Part shown: positions 33,101 through 34,805 of the stretch, piece after piece
Layout: the number at the start of each line of letters is the position of its first letter
Numbering within the stretch: position 1 is the stretch's first letter
Assembly (NCBI GenBank): GCA_002399735.1
Contig: DHEF01000042.1
Span: 1-34,805 of the forward strand
Direction of reading: 5' to 3'
DNA from: Chitinophagaceae bacterium UBA4857
Lineage (GTDB): Bacteria > Bacteroidota > Bacteroidia > Chitinophagales > Chitinophagaceae
Length of the DNA stretch: 34,805 bases
Program-made: the position numbers and the translations under genes
Notes under the pieces: generated by a model
Told to the model about the DNA's origin: nothing
Seen by the model: only the letters and a program-made list of their open reading frames with translations
Databases searched by the model: none

Positions 33101-33566
33101 CTAAATCATCGCCAAATAAAATATTGGCTACCAGTATTTGTGCAATACCCTGACGAATTTGCTTACGCAAATTATCGTGGTTACCATCAAAGTAAACCAG
33201 CATTTTATTATTTACCAGTTTGGTTACACCACCGGGGCTTTGCCAATCTATTTCAATACCAATGTTCGATTGCTGGTAATCGTCAAAATTGTTAAACACC
33301 ACAATGTTGGTACGTCTTTGCAAACCATACTCAACAAACTGTTCAATACTAGGTAGTTCGTTTTCGGCAATCTGAGCTACGTATTTGCCCAGTCCTAAAC
33401 CATCCTGACTGAAATAGGTATTAAAGTTTTGTGTTTGATAATACTTCCATTTAAATTTTTCGTGCTGCACCCGGTTTTTGCCAAACTCAACTGCATTAAC
33501 CTGTGCATGGGTATTTAAGGTAGCTAACGCTAACAACAAAACCAGACAGCTTACTAATTTATTCAT
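30165..33566 (-). CDS. Large exported protein: degenerate peptidase-MA-like region, TolB-like propeller, probable C-terminal barrel
   Basis: Conserved Bacteroidota-type envelope protein of 1133 aa, often annotated as TolB-like. Signal peptide 1-22 ends NTHAQ. Residues about 23-260 resemble a gluzincin/peptidase-MA scaffold with the typical LPKWLTDGYIEYAAENW. The position of the zinc motif HExxH reads RQGIAQ, so it should be catalytically dead. The middle (about 300-580) has WD40-like/TolB propeller repeats (ILAWDGKGTRLACVYTEKGK, DLDPSFVAFPNKTGIIYSSNRP). A Pro/Ala-rich linker follows at about 650-720. The C-terminal 370 or so residues look like an outer-membrane barrel of surface-antigen type, ending in Phe (FGIGFDF). 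I start at ATG 33566; ATG at 33590 or 33668 is possible. Its role is unknown, with outer-membrane biogenesis or secretion possible. Confidence 0.8.
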   Translation of the reverse strand: MNKLVSCLVLLLALATLNTHAQVNAVEFGKNRVQHEKFKWKYYQTQNFNTYFSQDGLGLGKYVAQIAENELPSIEQFVEYGLQRRTNIVVFNNFDDYQQSNIGIEIDWQSPGGVTKLVNNKMLVYFDGNHDNLRKQIRQGIAQILVANILFGDDLGEFAANQALLDLPKWLTDGYIEYAAENWSPALDDQLRSVMLSAEYRNFYQFAFDKPLLAGHAFWKYIADKYGKNKVTYFLYLARIYRNLNNASNKLAKKKFKAILADLMQEVPQQYYKDLRGRKNVPKGQLAVTEVVGKKDYIRFNANPIPRSFSYALVEYKQGVYKVVLMENFVNKKVLLKYGNKSVDNELNPNYPILAWDGKGTRLACVYTEKGKVKLFVYDVVNRIKTTKGIELPFDQVQDVKYMLDNNTLIFSAVRSGQTDIYTYKIKTETLDQITNDVYDDLDPSFVAFPNKTGIIYSSNRPTALAASSEDSLPGNRFNIFMVDNWNKSDFKQISQLTAIQRGNARFPSQYNTTHFTFVSDENGVNNRYAGFFKTERAGLDTLVFIGDEVLRNPTLEIVDSVLKDWEKPDVDSIGFVSVTNDSSYVFPLTNYQSSLLETRTAGDNQQVSEVIKMGDLKMLYRLRIDENALRRRNVTARPTEYIRQLIDEERRASGRKATPAAPAPGSRDTASTKPGNYFQNEFGNEPARATTAPPTGTTIQSVIEEPKPARDLVLRSAKLYEYRPLKYFADYAVTGITSTVYGITKFQPYGGGAGPIFMSNGSGINGLIRMGTSDLMEDIKITGGVRIAPNLKDNDLLMEFMNLRKRIDWGANFFRSSNTVGLVGLPYNARITSTYYLAKFKLPFDRVRSLRATIGPRFDRLTVLGRNNESLEAPDAKTAFAQINMEYVHDNTVVKTNNILNGLRYKAFFDFFSQLNKGDNVTKRQNVFNAGFDARYYYPIYRNLIWAVRGSGDFSWGDQKVIYYMGGADNWLWPKFYNDNQTNRSGTQNYLYQSLTNPVRGFNQNIANGNNAVVINSEIRLPIFSTLFNRPINNAMLRNFQLVQFFDLGTAWEGGLKNIERPVTSINPAPDDPNVPLLIRYKAGGLGPFAGGYGFGARTTLLGYFLRVDAAWEMNGFFHTKPKWYFGIGFDF

Positions 33567-33845
33567 ACTTTTCTGCAATGCTTTAAACATCATATTTCTA
33601 AAAAATACCGGTACCGGTAATAACATTCCCATGCTACATAACCATCTGATAAACTTTTGTAGCTGCATTTACCGCCATAAAGTTACCCTAACCGCACATA
33701 TTAAACGAAAAAATGATAGTTTATTACCTTTTTTTCGGGGCCTGTATAACCGTTTGGTAGTAGTTTTACAATCCTTTTAACAACAAAAAATAAGCCTGAC
33801 GGTTGTAATTTAACCGGCCGTTACTAAAAATACAAAAAACAAACT

Positions 33846-34490
33846 ATGATAACTATTACAACCTTTGTTTTTAGTCCTATTCAGGAAAATACTTACCTGC
33901 TATACAACGAACAAAAGGACTGTATGATTATAGATCCCGGCTGTTTTTTTCCGGCCGAAAAGCAAAAATTAAAAAATGCCATCGAAGAAATGGGCTTAAA
34001 TCCCGTTTTATTGTTAAATACTCATTGTCACCTGGACCATGTTTTTGGTAATGGTTTTGTAAACGAAACCTGGAATTTGCAGCCACATATTCACTTGCTG
34101 GAACAACCGGTGCTGGACAGGGCAGGCGAAGCCGGAAAAAAATGGGGTTTACCTTTTGATAATTATACCGGCCCCGTAACTTATTTGCAGGAAGGCGATA
34201 CGGTTACTTTAGGCGAGGATAATTTTAATGTATTATTTACGCCGGGTCATTCGCCGGGTAGTATTTCTTTTTATAACGAAGCCCAAGGATTTATTATTAG
34301 TGGCGATGTATTGTTTGACCGCAGCATTGGCCGTACCGATTTACCCGGCGGCCATTACGATACTTTAATTGACAGCATTCAACAGAAATTATTTACCCTG
34401 CCAGATGATACAAAAGTATACAGCGGCCATGGTAACCCAACTACTACAGGCTTTGAAAAAATGAATAATCCTTTTGTGAAGCTGTATTAG
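33846..34490 (+). CDS. MBL-fold metallo-hydrolase, glyoxalase II-like (YcbL type)
   Basis: Cytosolic metallo-beta-lactamase-fold hydrolase of 214 aa. The metal site is complete: THCHLDH (His60, His62, Asp64, His65), then FTPGHSPGS, SGDVLFDRSIGRTDLPGG and YSGHGNPTT. The short length without the C-terminal glutathione-binding helical domain of true glyoxalase II places it with YcbL-like enzymes. It therefore probably hydrolyses a thioester or related small substrate that cannot be named. It is monocistronic as far as can be seen. The preceding 180 bases up to the divergent gene hold only short GC-rich palindromes such as ACCGGTACCGGT (33607-33618, inside the upstream end of the neighbouring reading frame). 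Confidence 0.9.
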   Translation: MITITTFVFSPIQENTYLLYNEQKDCMIIDPGCFFPAEKQKLKNAIEEMGLNPVLLLNTHCHLDHVFGNGFVNETWNLQPHIHLLEQPVLDRAGEAGKKWGLPFDNYTGPVTYLQEGDTVTLGEDNFNVLFTPGHSPGSISFYNEAQGFIISGDVLFDRSIGRTDLPGGHYDTLIDSIQQKLFTLPDDTKVYSGHGNPTTTGFEKMNNPFVKLY

Positions 34491-34493
34491 TGT

Positions 34494-34530
34494 AGTTGAG
34501 TGTCAAACTCAGCCTGACAGCTTTTTTATT
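34494..34530 (+). terminator. Probable terminator of the MBL-fold gene
   Basis: TGTCA (34501-34505) can pair with TGACA (34515-34519) and is followed by GCTTTTTT. An alternative stem TGAGT/ACTCA overlaps it. The stem is short, so confidence is moderate. Confidence 0.5.
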
Positions 34531-34615
34531 TTGTTATCAGCTTTAGTAATTCTGTTGATCGTCCCTTGCGACGCTCCGTTCAACAGCATATCGCTAATCA
34601 AAAGCAGATACGCGG
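34528..34615 (+). repeat. Terminator-proximal dispersed repeat, copy 7
   Basis: Starts TTTTGTTATCAGCTTTAGTA directly after the terminator T-run, then CCCTTGCGACGCTCCGTTCA and GCATATCGCTAAT. It is nearly identical to copy 5 over about 32 bases and is oriented with the MBL-fold gene. Confidence 0.7.
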
Positions 34616-34622
34616 TAATTAT

Positions 34623-34669
34623 ACCACGGAGTTAATACAGAGATTGTTCGCAGAGTAACACAGAGAAAA
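34623..34669 (-). repeat. CTCTGTG-type dispersed repeat, copy 2
   Basis: The minus strand reads TCTCTGTGTTACTCTGCGAA, later CTCTGTATTAACTCCGTGGT, related to 14751-14797. Its orientation would fit a minus-strand gene lying beyond the right edge. Confidence 0.55.
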
Positions 34670-34744
34670 TGAGGGAGCCTTAAAATTTCATCCCGAGCAA
34701 AGCGAGGGAACTCCTAAGCAATAAACATTATAAAAAGAAAAACA

Positions 34745-34805
34745 GCCTGCATAATGCTGAATAGCGAACAGAACGTGCAAGAGTGAGTCTTTAATTCATT
34801 TCCAC
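34745..34805 (-). repeat. Terminator-proximal dispersed repeat, copy 8 (cut by window edge)
   Basis: The minus strand carries GTGGAAATGAATTAAAGACT then GTTCTGTTCGCTATTCAGCA and TTATGCAGG. This resembles copy 3 (GTGGAAATGAATTTAATACT) and copy 1 (CAGCATTATGCA). It continues past the window. The 315 bases after the MBL-fold gene hold repeats only. Confidence 0.6.

Noticed and set aside
33607..33618. ACCGGTACCGGT palindrome as an operator
   Set aside because: It is short, single-copy in the window and within the possible 5' coding extension of the neighbouring gene, with nothing to tie it to regulation.

Overview
The window looks like a chromosomal piece of a Bacteroidota genome, most likely a Chitinophagaceae-type organism (inferred). 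The reasons are a SusC/SusD pair, several Sec-exported lipoproteins with Bacteroidota-style lipoboxes, an AT-rich composition, promoter boxes matching the Bacteroidota consensus TAnnTTTG, and a Gly-rich RRM protein. I recognise 22 protein-coding genes. I see no tRNA, rRNA, CRISPR array, prophage or intact insertion sequence.

Layout. 258-926 is a lipoprotein MsrA (minus strand). 1143-7458 is a ROK-family regulator followed closely by a SusC-like TonB-dependent transporter and its SusD-like lipoprotein, with an AT-rich inverted repeat upstream as candidate operator. 7705-9828 is a MutS2-type ATPase without the Smr nuclease domain, convergent with a bile-acid-symporter-like transporter (9968-10954). 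11286-14736 holds an NlpC/P60 lipoprotein (minus), an OmpA-family protein and an esterase-fold lipoprotein. 15152-19322 holds dnaE and trxA. 19793-23030 has a divergent orphan peptide-binding lipoprotein and a polysaccharide flippase. 23040-27584 (minus) is a translationally coupled three-gene operon: ECF sigma factor, single-pass membrane anti-sigma-like protein with periplasmic TPRs, and an exported, membrane-anchored TPR-CHAT putative protease. 27798-29664 (minus) is an RRM protein and the rpsF-rpsR-rplI operon. 30165-33566 (minus) is a large exported protein with a degenerate peptidase-MA-like region, a TolB-like propeller and a probable C-terminal barrel. 33846-34490 is a glyoxalase-II-like metallo-hydrolase.

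The most interesting functional unit is the sigma/anti-sigma/CHAT operon. Its parts and predicted topologies fit a pathway in which a periplasmic TPR-CHAT protease acts on the membrane anti-sigma factor and releases the ECF sigma factor. This parallels the Csx29/Csx30/RpoE logic of type III-E CRISPR systems, but there is no CRISPR here and the protease is on the other side of the membrane.

The intergenic space is unusually structured. Three copies of a roughly 100-bp element (12232-12329, 14870-14986, 29879-29975) share a nearly invariant 5' segment and have different but internally complementary stems, so the fold is conserved more than the sequence. A second diverged family of 60-120 bp (eight copies) and a third, GC-rich hairpin family (five copies) lie downstream of genes. 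Nearly all are oriented the same way relative to the upstream gene, often just past its terminator. Two genes (mutS2 and the symporter) take their last codons and stop from the hairpin family.
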